A stretch of DNA of 64,000 bases from G965197555 sp965197555 (lineage in GTDB: Bacteria > Chloroflexota > Dehalococcoidia > Lucifugimonadales > UBA3495): positions 3,162,001-3,226,000 of the forward strand of contig OZ240213.1 in NCBI GenBank assembly GCA_965197555.1, given 5' to 3'. The notes under the pieces are model-generated. The model did not search any database. It saw nothing but the letters and a program-made list of their open reading frames with translations, and was not told the DNA's origin. Positions within the stretch are counted from its first letter, which is position 1. Each line of letters starts with the position of its first letter. Positions 33,953-42,138 of the stretch are shown piece after piece. The position numbers were made by a program, and so were the translations under genes.

Positions 33953-34900
33953 ATGAAAGAAGCTCCATTGTTTGTTGGCATTGATGTTTCCAAGGACCGC
34001 TTGGACCTGGCCGTGCGGCCTACTGGTGAAGCAAGGCAGGTTCAACACGACGGTGCGGGTATCGGTTCTTTGTTGCATTTCCTCAAGGAGATGAGGCCAC
34101 AATTGGTGGTGTTGGAAGCCACCGGCGGTATGGAAATGGCTCTGGCTGCAGAACTGGCGGCAGCCGGATTGCCGGTAGTAGTAGCCAACCCCAGACAGGT
34201 GCGGGACTTTGCACGGGCTAGCGGGAAACTGGCCAAGACCGACTCTTTGGACGCTCAGGTGCTGGCCCACTTTGGGGAAACCCTCCAGCCCAAGCCCAGA
34301 ACCCTGCCCGATGCCACCACCCAGGAACTGGGGGCACTGGTCGCCCGACGGCGCCAGTTGGTGGAGATGATCACTGCTGAGGGAAACCGGCTGCGGACCG
34401 CCAACCGGCGCGTACGGCCCAAGCTCCAAGAGCACATCCGTTGGTTGCAGCAAAATCTGGAGGAGTTGGACCGGGACTTGGACCATACCATACGCTCCTC
34501 GCCCCTGTGGAAGGACAAAGACCGGTTGCTCCGGAGCACCCCAGGGGTGGGGCCGGTCTTATCCATGACCCTCTTGTGCCACCTGCCTGAGCTGGGCGCC
34601 TTGAACCGTGGTGAAATCGCTGCTTTGGTGGGGGTGGCCCCCTTCAACCGGGACAGTGGCGCCTACCGGGGGAAACGAAAGGTATGGGGTGGCCGGCGTC
34701 AAGTCCGGGCCGCCCTCTACATGGCCGCCCTGGTTGCCACCCGGTACAATCCGGTGCTTCGGGCCTTCTACCAGCGCCTCTGTGCTGCCGGCAAGCCCAA
34801 AAAGGTGGCCCTTACCGCTTGCATGCGCAAGCTGTTGACCATACTCAATGTCATGGTCCGGGATCATCGCCTTTGGAACCCCGCCGTCGCTAACTCTTGA
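33953..34900 (+). CDS. IS110-family transposase (DEDD recombinase)
   Basis: 315 residues from ATG 33953, chosen for the strong GGAGGTGAGG before it; an open frame reaches further upstream, into the bridge-RNA region. N-terminal DEDD domain: FVGIDVSKDRLDLAV, LVVLEATGGMEMALA, TDSLDAQVLAHFG. C-terminal Transposase_20 part: LLRSTPGVGPVLSMTLLCHL, FNRDSGAYRGKRKVWGGRRQ and the serine region AALYMAALVATRYNPVLRAF. It catalyses insertion guided by a bridge RNA in the IS110 group. It shares no operon with neighbours. Confidence 0.95.
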   Translation: MKEAPLFVGIDVSKDRLDLAVRPTGEARQVQHDGAGIGSLLHFLKEMRPQLVVLEATGGMEMALAAELAAAGLPVVVANPRQVRDFARASGKLAKTDSLDAQVLAHFGETLQPKPRTLPDATTQELGALVARRRQLVEMITAEGNRLRTANRRVRPKLQEHIRWLQQNLEELDRDLDHTIRSSPLWKDKDRLLRSTPGVGPVLSMTLLCHLPELGALNRGEIAALVGVAPFNRDSGAYRGKRKVWGGRRQVRAALYMAALVATRYNPVLRAFYQRLCAAGKPKKVALTACMRKLLTILNVMVRDHRLWNPAVANS

Positions 34901-34917
34901 CTTTAAAGACAGTTGCT

Positions 34918-35330
34918 GAGCCTGTCGAAGGGCCACCCGTTCAAAGTGCACACGAACCCCTCGTTCACCCTGAGGCAATCGAAGGGCCACCCGTTCAGGA
35001 TGCTACACGACCCCCCCGTTCGCCCTGAGCCTGTCGAAGGGCCGCCCGTTCAAGGTGCAACACGAACCCCCGTTCGCCTAAACCCGCCGAAGGGCCTGCC
35101 ATGACCCCGTCGAAGGGCCTGTCCTGACCCCGCCGAAGGGCCACCCGTTCAAGACGCTACACGACCCCTCCGTTCGCCTAAACCCGCCGAAGGGCCTGCC
35201 ATGACCCCGTCGAAGGGCCTGTCCTGACCCCGCCGAAGGGCCACCCGTTCAAGACGCTACACGACCCCTCCGTTCGCCCTGAGCTTGTCGAAGGGCCTGG
35301 CCTGAGCCTGTCTATGGCCCGTTGCCCCAC
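34918..35330. repeat. REP cluster right of the IS110
   Basis: Palindromes GAGCCTGTCGAAGGGCC (the right half of the interrupted one), a CACCCTGAGGCAATCGAAGG copy, and degenerate ones (CGTTCGCCTAAACCCGCCGA followed by AGGGCC; ATGACCCCGTCGAAGGGCCT). Two copies of a roughly 110-base unit that starts CGTTCGCCTAAACCC can be seen (35076 and 35172). Confidence 0.8.
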
Positions 35331-35477
35331 GGGTCTAACAACCCCCCTGAACATATCAGCACTCTAGTCCAAAGCAAGTCCACCCGCTGGCCACAGCAAC
35401 CCACTTGATTTTGCCCTCATACTCTTGTATTGTCGCCGCACTCCCGGGAACCGAAGCGCAGATACCCAAGAAACACC

Positions 35478-36104
35478 ATGACTCAACCTCGGACCCCCTA
35501 TCGGTTAAAAGTCCACTACCTGGAAACCTGCAACTGCGATCCGGGTTGCACCTGCAACTTCGGAGGATTTCCTAGCTATGGCTCCTGCGAGGCCATCGTA
35601 GGTATGGAGGTTGCAGAGGGTAATTACGGTGATGTGGACATGGCAGGGGTACAAGCGGTTGTAGCGGTGAGATACCCCAAGGCGATGCACGAGGGGAATG
35701 GGCAGTCGGTCCTCTTCGTAGACGAGTCCGCCAGCCCTGAACAAGTGCGAGGGCTGGTAATGGTACTTTCTGGACGAGCTGGGGGACTACCCTGGGAGAT
35801 CCTAGCGCCCACCCTTTCCTCTACTGAAGGCCCGATATTGACGCCCATTGAGATGAAGGTGGACGGGCGTAACAGCAGCTTTCGAATCCCCGATGTCGTG
35901 GAAGCGCAGATGACGCCGTTGCGGAACCCGGTCACTGGGGAACAAAACAAGGTTAATGTCGTCTTCCCCAGCGGCGGTCTGATCTGGAGCGAGGGCAAAG
36001 CCTGCACCACTGGCACGATGCGCGTGGACCACAAGGATTTGCAGTTCGGTCATCCAGGCATGAGCGCTTTCTACGCCCTGGCAGACTGGACGAACCAGAA
36101 GTAA
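35478..36104 (+). CDS. DUF1326 domain protein
   Basis: 208 residues counted from ATG 35478. The N-terminus is YRLKVHYLETCNCDPGCTCN with several cysteines, followed by FGGFPSYGSCEAIVGMEV, the DUF1326 mark. Near the end, SGGLIWSEGKACTTGTMRVD. The family is of unknown function; it is repeatedly found next to DUF2182 membrane proteins, as here (start 75 bases downstream), and the cysteines suggest metal binding. Confidence 0.9.
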   Translation: MTQPRTPYRLKVHYLETCNCDPGCTCNFGGFPSYGSCEAIVGMEVAEGNYGDVDMAGVQAVVAVRYPKAMHEGNGQSVLFVDESASPEQVRGLVMVLSGRAGGLPWEILAPTLSSTEGPILTPIEMKVDGRNSSFRIPDVVEAQMTPLRNPVTGEQNKVNVVFPSGGLIWSEGKACTTGTMRVDHKDLQFGHPGMSAFYALADWTNQK

Positions 36105-36178
36105 ACACCTCCGTTCCCCGGCCCATCCAGACCAACTCCGGCGGCTAGCTGGATTGGAAGCCATGACGAGCTCACGCG

Positions 36179-36982
36179 ATGCTAACAGTTTCTCCCATCG
36201 AGTTTGTGCTGAGGCGAGACCGGGCCGTTGTGGTTGCCGGCATCGTCATGGTCGTAGTCTTGGCCTGGGCCTACCTGGCCTATCTAGCCCGAAACGCGAG
36301 CGGCATGGACATGGGAACGGGTATGGGCATGTCCATGGCAGCCCCCAACATGCAGCCCTGGGGCGCCGTAGACTGGGGCTCTATGTTTCTCATGTGGGCC
36401 GTTATGATGGTCGCGATGATGGTGCCAACCGCCGCTCCCATGGTCCTTGTGTTCGCCGCCGTAAACCGTCGGCGCCGGGAGCAAAACGACCCCTACGTGC
36501 CCACTGCAATATTCTTGCTAGGCTACGCATTGGTCTGGACGGGATTCGCTGCTGCCGCGACAGGGCTCAATTGGGCGTTACACACCCACGCTCTGCTGTC
36601 GTCGATGATGGGCGTGAGCACCAGCAATTATCTGGGCGGCGCTTTGTTGCTGGCGGCAGGTATCTTCCAGTGGACTCCCTTGAAATACGCTTGTTTGAGC
36701 CACTGCCGCAGCCCATTGGGTTTTTTGATGACCGAGTGGCGAGACGGCGCCAGCGGGGCTCTGAGGATGGGCCTCAAGCACGGGACCTACTGCTTGGGTT
36801 GTTGCTGGCTACTGATGGCCCTGCTCTTTGTGCTCGGTGTCATGAACCTGGTGTGGGTGGGTGTGTTAGCAGGATTCGTCCTATTGGAAAAAATCGTGCC
36901 TGCCGGCCACTGGCTCAGCCGGGCTTCGGGCCTGGCTCTGGCTGCATGGGGCGGGCTGGTCATCACCCAAGTCATGGGGTAA
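36179..36982 (+). CDS. DUF2182 metal-binding-type membrane protein
   Basis: 267 residues with about six membrane helices. The methionine-rich stretch MDMGTGMGMSMAAPNM after the first helix and the conserved WAVMMVAMMVPTAAPMV are family features; a later CLSHCRSPLGF and KHGTYCLGCCWLL give cysteines and histidines, suggestive of copper or another soft metal. Role unknown. Forms a pair with the DUF1326 gene. Confidence 0.88.
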   Translation: MLTVSPIEFVLRRDRAVVVAGIVMVVVLAWAYLAYLARNASGMDMGTGMGMSMAAPNMQPWGAVDWGSMFLMWAVMMVAMMVPTAAPMVLVFAAVNRRRREQNDPYVPTAIFLLGYALVWTGFAAAATGLNWALHTHALLSSMMGVSTSNYLGGALLLAAGIFQWTPLKYACLSHCRSPLGFLMTEWRDGASGALRMGLKHGTYCLGCCWLLMALLFVLGVMNLVWVGVLAGFVLLEKIVPAGHWLSRASGLALAAWGGLVITQVMG

Positions 36983-37109
36983 CGGTGCGGGGACTTACTT
37001 CGCAACACTCCATGGAAGCGAGTATCACTGGTAAGGGCTGTTCACCGTGCCGGGGTGGGAATCGCCCCACCGTACGTCTACCAGGCCGATAGGTCCGGAT
37101 GTCCCAAAC

Positions 37110-37643
37110 CTAGGCGTGTCCCAATGTCTTCTCTATCAAATCGACCATCGATCCAGTGTCCAGAGACCGAGGGACCGCCTGTGGGACTCCTGCTAGGTCC
37201 GGCTCCGTCCCTCCCTCGACCGCAGAAGCTTCCACTTGGTCCAGGATTTTTCGCCAGGCCTTGAGAGTCTCATCGCTGGAGGAGTTTCCAGCCTGAGAGC
37301 TGCTCTCACCCGGTTCCAGCGGCAAAGTGAGGAACGCAGTTGAGGATGGTGAGCAAAATAGGGCCAACAATGGTAACGCGTCCAAGGGTAAGCCAAGCCC
37401 GTCCAACAGCCCCCTTACGGTGCTGGAGACCCCATGCTGGCCGAAAATAACCAGGTGAGCGTAGTCGGCGGACCTAGCCTGGAAAGCAGCCCTGTATTCC
37501 CGGAAGATGTCGTGGGAAAGGCGGTCTTCCGGTGACACCAGGAAGACCGCGTAAACCGGGAACGGCGCTGGGCCCGCTACAAGGTCCCGGCGCCACCGAG
37601 TGAGCTTGTCTAGGTCATGGTTGTCAGCGTGGCTACGGGACAT
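37110..37643 (-). CDS. Hypothetical protein, about 177 residues
   Basis: Not recognised. The start is taken as ATG 37643, since GGGAG lies before it; a TTG at 37670 is the alternative. Sequence FPVYAVFLVSPEDRLSHDIF and YAHLVIFGQHGVSSTVRGLL show an alternating alpha/beta pattern, and the middle (LPLLALFCSPSSTAFLTLPL) is hydrophobic, reminiscent of thioredoxin-like folds without any CxxC. The C-terminus has DTGSMVDLIEKTLG. Next genes on the strand are VOC and PanE. Confidence 0.55.
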   Translation of the reverse strand: MSRSHADNHDLDKLTRWRRDLVAGPAPFPVYAVFLVSPEDRLSHDIFREYRAAFQARSADYAHLVIFGQHGVSSTVRGLLDGLGLPLDALPLLALFCSPSSTAFLTLPLEPGESSSQAGNSSSDETLKAWRKILDQVEASAVEGGTEPDLAGVPQAVPRSLDTGSMVDLIEKTLGHA

Positions 37644-37712
37644 AGCAACCAGCTCCCTTAGGTACCCCAAACCCTATTCATGGCCTCCAGCTCTTTGTGG
37701 CTAACATCAAGG

Positions 37713-38168
37713 CTAGCCTTCTACGCCGCTGTCGAACTGCACCAGAATGCCATCGGGGTCATAAGCGAATATGGTCCTAACATTTCCCTGTGCGTCGGCG
37801 AACGCTTCCATGCCGCCCGCCAGTTGGACCCCATGGCTGGCAAGCTCTTGCGCCAAGGCTTTAACGTCGCCCACCGTAAAAGAGATGTGACTGATTCCCA
37901 CTTGGTCTAGCTTGATCGGCGCGCCATCGGGCTGGTCGCCCGGGTGGCTGGTCAGCACTAGGGACGGAATTTGGCCTTGCCCATAGGTGACGTGAACGGT
38001 CCTACGGGTTTTGCGGGGGTGCTTGTAGGTATGGGGCAAACCGCCGGTTGTGGTGTCCTCTACCTCGTCTTTGATCACATTCATACCCAGGACATCCCGG
38101 TAAAAGACCAACGATTTGTCCATATCTTGTACGCATATAGCAACGTGGGAAACTCCGGTGGCATCCAT
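37713..38168 (-). CDS. VOC-family (glyoxalase-fold) protein
   Basis: 151 residues, ribosome site GGAGG. Begins with GVSHVAICVQDMDKSLVFYR and ends YDPDGILVQF, both ends being vicinal-oxygen-chelate motifs; metal ligands likely H9, a second in ISHISFTVGD, and a Glu/Gln near the end. A lyase, isomerase or dioxygenase; substrate unknown. Confidence 0.85.
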   Translation of the reverse strand: MDATGVSHVAICVQDMDKSLVFYRDVLGMNVIKDEVEDTTTGGLPHTYKHPRKTRRTVHVTYGQGQIPSLVLTSHPGDQPDGAPIKLDQVGISHISFTVGDVKALAQELASHGVQLAGGMEAFADAQGNVRTIFAYDPDGILVQFDSGVEG

Positions 38169-38272
38169 TCTGCTCTACCTCCAAGATAGCTGCTGGAGCG
38201 AGGGTACAAACTGCTTGGACGTGGATAATGCTATGCGGCGCGCCTTGCGTTGTCAAAGCTCCGTCCGGGAGG

Positions 38273-39193
38273 TTAACCGGCCGTCCCTCTTACATGGGGC
38301 TTGAGCATGGCGTATATCACCTCATTGATCGGCGTAGCTACCCCGGCTGCCTGTCCAGCCCGAACGGCCGCTCCGTTAAGCGCCTCCAACTCTAAGGGAC
38401 GCCCGGCTACGATATCGGCGTGCATCGAAGCGTGCATCTGGTCCAGTGAGCCCTCGATGTAGGCAATGGTCTGCTCTACGATCTCCGGGTCCAAGCCCAC
38501 CTCTGAGGCCCCGGCGACCGACTGGATTTCCCGCATGCAGGCCTCAATTAAATGGCGCCACTCCGGCCGCGGCATCAGCTCAGCCATGGTCTCTCGCGAT
38601 AAACTTGTAACCCCCGCCATGGTCGCTATGAACAGAAACTTGCTCCAAAGGGTGCGCTGAATATCCCGGCTGAATTCCGCAGGTATACCTGATTGCTCAA
38701 GTGTGGCCAGTATCTCTTGCCCGCGTTCCGACTCTCTGCCGTCGGCCTCTCCGAATACTATCCGTACTACACTCCCCGACTGTTTGACGACGCCCGGCCT
38801 TTCGGTGCCGGCTTCAATGTAAGCGGCCCCGGGCAGGACTCGTTCCGGGCCCACACTGGCAACAGCAGCCTGGTAGCTATCGATGCCGTTCTGCAGGCAA
38901 AGCACCACCGTATTCTGGCCGACCATTGAGCCCATCTGTGGGATGGCCTGTGCGTTTTGGTAAGTCTTGACCGTCAACAGCACCAGGTCCACCGGACCTA
39001 CCTCGCTGCAATTGTCCGTGGCGGCGCAGCGTACGGTAAACTCCTCTTCATCCCGGATCACCCGAAGCCCGTCCCTCTTGATGGCTTCCAGGTGCGCTCC
39101 TCTGGCTATGAGACTGACTTGATTGCCACCACGTGCCAGCATACCGCCAAAATATCCACCGATGCTCCCTGCGCCCATAACCGCTATATTCAT
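38273..39193 (-). CDS. panE: Ketopantoate reductase family (2-dehydropantoate 2-reductase)
   Basis: 306 residues. N-terminal NAD(P) motif MGAGSIGGYFGGMLARGG, then VLLTVKTYQNAQAIPQMG, LCLQNGIDS, and the catalytic lysine in TLWSKFLFIATMAGVTSL. Reduces ketopantoate in pantothenate synthesis; relatives reduce other keto acids. Upstream of VOC on the same strand, with 104 bases between. Confidence 0.87.
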   Translation of the reverse strand: MNIAVMGAGSIGGYFGGMLARGGNQVSLIARGAHLEAIKRDGLRVIRDEEEFTVRCAATDNCSEVGPVDLVLLTVKTYQNAQAIPQMGSMVGQNTVVLCLQNGIDSYQAAVASVGPERVLPGAAYIEAGTERPGVVKQSGSVVRIVFGEADGRESERGQEILATLEQSGIPAEFSRDIQRTLWSKFLFIATMAGVTSLSRETMAELMPRPEWRHLIEACMREIQSVAGASEVGLDPEIVEQTIAYIEGSLDQMHASMHADIVAGRPLELEALNGAAVRAGQAAGVATPINEVIYAMLKPHVRGTAG

Positions 39194-39289
39194 TGGATTC
39201 TTCCCCCGCCTGAGTAGACCTCTACACTCCCAAAATAACGGAACAAACCGGTGCCCGCAACACCAAGGTGGTGCATGGTCAGAGGCACT

Positions 39290-39450
39290 CGATTATCGCA
39301 AGCCCCCGGGAAGCTCTATCGTAGGCCCTGGCAAGCCCTATCGTAGGCCCTGGCAAGCCCTATCGCAGGCCCTGGCAAGCCCTATCGTAGGCCCTGGCAA
39401 GCCCTATCGCAGGCCCTGGCAAGCCCTATCGCAGGTCCTGAGAGTAGGCC
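39290..39450. repeat. Tandem array of a 22-bp unit, about seven copies
   Basis: Unit TATCGTAGGCCCTGGCAAGC plus CC, with T/C variation at TCGYAGG. It is the 24-bp unit of the 9.6-kb array shortened by two bases. Confidence 0.85.
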
Positions 39451-39477
39451 CCGGGAAGCCCATTCGCAGGCCCTGGG

Positions 39478-40160
39478 CAGCCCGTTCGTGGTGAGCTTGT
39501 CGAACCACCAGCAGAATCCCCCGGTTGCCCGAGCTGGTCGCAGGCCGTATTTCCGCCAACGCGCTCGTGGTGAGCCCTTCGACAGGCCCAGGACAGGCTT
39601 GTCGAACCACCAGCAGAATCCCCCGGTTGCCCAAGCTGGCCGCAGGCCGTATATCGGCCAACGCGCCCACGCGTTCGTGGTGAGCCCTTCGACAGGCTCA
39701 GGACAGGCTTGTCGAACCACCAGCAGAATCCCCCGGTTGCCCGAGCTGGTCGCAGACCATATTTCCGCCAACGCGCCCACCCGTTCGTGGTGAGCCCTTC
39801 GACAGGCTCAGGACAGGCTTGTCGAACCACCAGCAGAATCCCCCGGTTGCCCAAGCTGGCCGCAGGCCGTATATCGGCCAACGCGCCCACGCGTTCGTGG
39901 TGAGCCCTTCGACAGGCCCAGGACAGGCTTGTCGAACCACCAGCAGAATCCCCCGGTTGCCCGAGCTGGTCGCAGGCCGTATTTCCGCCAACGCGCCCAC
40001 CCGTTCGTGGTGAGCTTGTCGAACCACAGCCTGACCCCTGGACCAGGTTTCGATAATAGCCTGGGAAGACCTATCGCAGGCCCTGGGAAACCCGTTCGTG
40101 GTGAGCCCTTCGACAGGCCCAGGACAGGCTTGTCGAACCATGAACAACCGCTCCTTCGAC
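39478..40160. repeat. Alternating A/B 110-bp repeat array with REP palindromes
   Basis: Five units of 110 bases. Each has GTTCGTGGTGAGCCCTTCGA-type palindrome, CGAACCACCAGCAGAATCCC and a variable part that alternates between CGAGCTGGTCGCAGGCCGTA and CAAGCTGGCCGCAGGCCGTA; the true period is therefore 220 bases. The last part, from 40020, has a single degenerate copy and TTCGACAACCTAAGAACAAA. Confidence 0.88.
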
Positions 40161-40316
40161 AACCTAAGAACAAATGGGGAGATGCGCCTTGGGGGGATAA
40201 TCAAAAGACCGTTCCTGACGATGAATCTCCCCCGCCTTGACGCTAGGTGGTTTTATTCTTATCCTCTAGTCACTTCCCGCCGCGTAGATTTACGTGTAGA
40301 TGTAACGGAGAGCAAT

Positions 40317-40745
40317 ATGACCCAGCCCGCACAGCTTCCGCCTATTCCCCCTCCCTTGCCCCAGCCTGAATCAGACTTTTATTGGGAAAAGTGCAAAGCC
40401 CACGAGCTTTGGCTGAAGCATTGCAAGGCCTGCGACCAAACCTACTTCTACCCAAGGGATATCTGTCCTGGCTGCTTCTCCCGAGACACCGATTGGGTCC
40501 AGAGCAGCGGCCGAGGCACATTGCACACCTTCGCCATTGTTCACCGCGGGCCGACGGCTCCCTTTCGCGACCGGGTGCCCTTCGTAACCGCCATCGTCGA
40601 GCTGGAAGGCGGCGCACGATTCCCTACGAACCTGGTGAACGTGGAACCTGAGCCCGAGGCTATCAAGGTCGGCATGGCGGTCGAAGTGGTTTTCGAAGAC
40701 TTGAACGAGAATATCTCCCTTCCCAAGTTTCAACCGGTGTCCTGA
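40317..40745 (+). CDS. Zn-ribbon OB-fold protein (DUF35)
   Basis: 142 residues from ATG 40317, a start inside a longer open frame. N-terminal proline-rich segment; rubredoxin-like zinc ribbon with C's in HCKACDQTYFYPRDICPGC; then an OB fold (GRGTLHTFAIVHRGPTAPFR and VTAIVELEGGARF). DUF35 proteins work with thiolase-like partners, moving acyl groups or binding CoA; no thiolase is here, only an SDR 65 bases on. Confidence 0.9.
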   Translation: MTQPAQLPPIPPPLPQPESDFYWEKCKAHELWLKHCKACDQTYFYPRDICPGCFSRDTDWVQSSGRGTLHTFAIVHRGPTAPFRDRVPFVTAIVELEGGARFPTNLVNVEPEPEAIKVGMAVEVVFEDLNENISLPKFQPVS

Positions 40746-40810
40746 CTATCTGCCCTGGATAGTGGAAGTCCTTATGCTTGGTAATGTCTCGTGCTCCAAC
40801 CGAGTTGTTG

Positions 40811-41632
40811 ATGGCGAGTGATTCAGAGATCAACTTGCAAGGAAAGGTCGCTGTTGTCACCGGAGGCAGCCGTGGCATCGGCCGGTCGATCTGTCTTGGA
40901 CTGGGCGCTCATGGCGCCACGGTGGTGGTCGCAGCTCGTACCGAAGTGGATACTTCCCCAGGGACTCGTTTCGAAAAGTATGGCTCCGGGACCATCGGCG
41001 ATACCAGCCGGATCATCGAGGAGCGCGGTGGCACCGCCTTCCCCCTCCGTTGTGATGTGACCCAAGCGGAGGACCTGCGGCGCTTGGTGGAGACGACTCT
41101 CGAGAGATTGGGCCGCATCGACATTTTGGTGTCCAACGCCGGAATCGACTGTGAATCTCCGGTAGCTGAGCTGGACGTTGACCTTCTGGACCGGTGCCTG
41201 GCGGTAAACGTTCGCGCACCATTGCTGTTGTGCAAGTTCGCTCTCCCATCCATGGTCCAGAGAGGAGATGGAGGCTCCATCTTTTGCATCACTTCGGGTT
41301 CGGCCCGGGCCTACCGCCTGGGACGCGTGGGCTATTCAATGAGTAAAGCGGCCCTGGAACGCACTTTCCTGAGCCTGGCCGAGGAAGTCCGGCCCCACAA
41401 TATCGCTGTGAACGTCTTGGGGCCCGGCAGAGTGGATACCTGGATGAACCGCAACGGCGACTGGCCCGGCACCGCACACATCCCAATGGTGCAGCCCGAC
41501 GAGATTATGCCGGCCGCCACCTGGTTGGCGGGGCAGACCGCCGAAACATTTACTGGCCAAGTGGTCGAACGAGCCGAGTTCGGCGCCACCTGGGGTCCTG
41601 GTATTGCGACCCCAGCCCAGCACCCAGACTAG
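40811..41632 (+). CDS. Short-chain dehydrogenase/reductase
   Basis: 273 residues from ATG 40811. Rossmann motif TGGSRGIGRSICLGLGAHG, catalytic Y-x3-K in YSMSKAALERTF with Ser in ITSGSARAYRLG before it, NAG motif in VSNAGIDCESP. NAD(P)-dependent oxidoreductase of unknown substrate. The gap to the DUF35 gene is 65 bases. Confidence 0.93.
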   Translation: MASDSEINLQGKVAVVTGGSRGIGRSICLGLGAHGATVVVAARTEVDTSPGTRFEKYGSGTIGDTSRIIEERGGTAFPLRCDVTQAEDLRRLVETTLERLGRIDILVSNAGIDCESPVAELDVDLLDRCLAVNVRAPLLLCKFALPSMVQRGDGGSIFCITSGSARAYRLGRVGYSMSKAALERTFLSLAEEVRPHNIAVNVLGPGRVDTWMNRNGDWPGTAHIPMVQPDEIMPAATWLAGQTAETFTGQVVERAEFGATWGPGIATPAQHPD

Positions 41633-41708
41633 CAGCCAGCCTGGTCAATCCGGGCGATATATACTTCCCTCCCTTTAGCAGACCGATTCATATTTAAAGG
41701 AGCCCAAC

Positions 41709-42017
41709 ATGACTACCGCCCGTAACATTATGGAAGAAATCGCACCCCACCTAGCGGAGCTCAGCGCCGACGTGCTTTTTGGGGACGTCTGGGAGCGGCC
41801 CGGGTTGTCCAAGCGGGACCGCAGCCTCATCACCGTGGCTTCCCTGATCGCTCTCTATCGCACCGAGCAACTTCGCGGCCACATTGGCCGCGCCCTAGAT
41901 AATGGCGTCACCAAAGAGGAGATCGGCGAGGTCATCACCCACATGGCTTTCTATGGCGGGTGGCCCACGGCCGCCAACGCCTCCCGCGTCGCTAAAGAAG
42001 TGTTCGAAGGGGGCTAA
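41709..42017 (+). CDS. Carboxymuconolactone decarboxylase family protein
   Basis: 102 residues with ribosome site AAAGGAG. AhpD-like all-helical fold: LSKRDRSLITVASLIALYRT, HIGRALDNGVTKEEIGEVI, THMAFYGGWPTAANA. It has no CxxC, so it is the decarboxylase-type rather than the peroxidase-type. Role probably in aromatic or lactone breakdown. Confidence 0.9.
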   Translation: MTTARNIMEEIAPHLAELSADVLFGDVWERPGLSKRDRSLITVASLIALYRTEQLRGHIGRALDNGVTKEEIGEVITHMAFYGGWPTAANASRVAKEVFEGG

Positions 42018-42138
42018 CAGGATTTAATACTGCACAACCGGGGAGACCGCGGAGGTCTGAATCCATAAGGAATTAGCGCCCTAGGCGCTCACATCCACCG
42101 GCGTGTCACATCAGGTTTAGCTTGGAGATAAACGAAAG

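Larger units (their letters stand above)
33776..34915 (+). mobile_element. IS110-family insertion sequence inserted in a REP palindrome
   Basis: Bounded by the dinucleotide CT on both sides: left GTTCGCCCT then TGTATCTTAG; right ACAGTTG then CT-GAGCCTGTCG. Joining the flanks restores the REP sequence CGTTCGCCCTGAGCCTGTCG, so the element sits between the left stem arm and the loop of the palindrome, with CT as core. No inverted repeats, as normal for IS110. Length 1140 bases: a 177-base left non-coding end, the transposase, and a 15-base right end. The element is intact and probably active. Confidence 0.88.

Noticed and set aside
32818..33993. A 391-codon minus-strand frame with a 23-residue repeat
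   Set aside because: It is the 33-copy 23-bp array read as protein, extending into the IS110 left end; no gene features.
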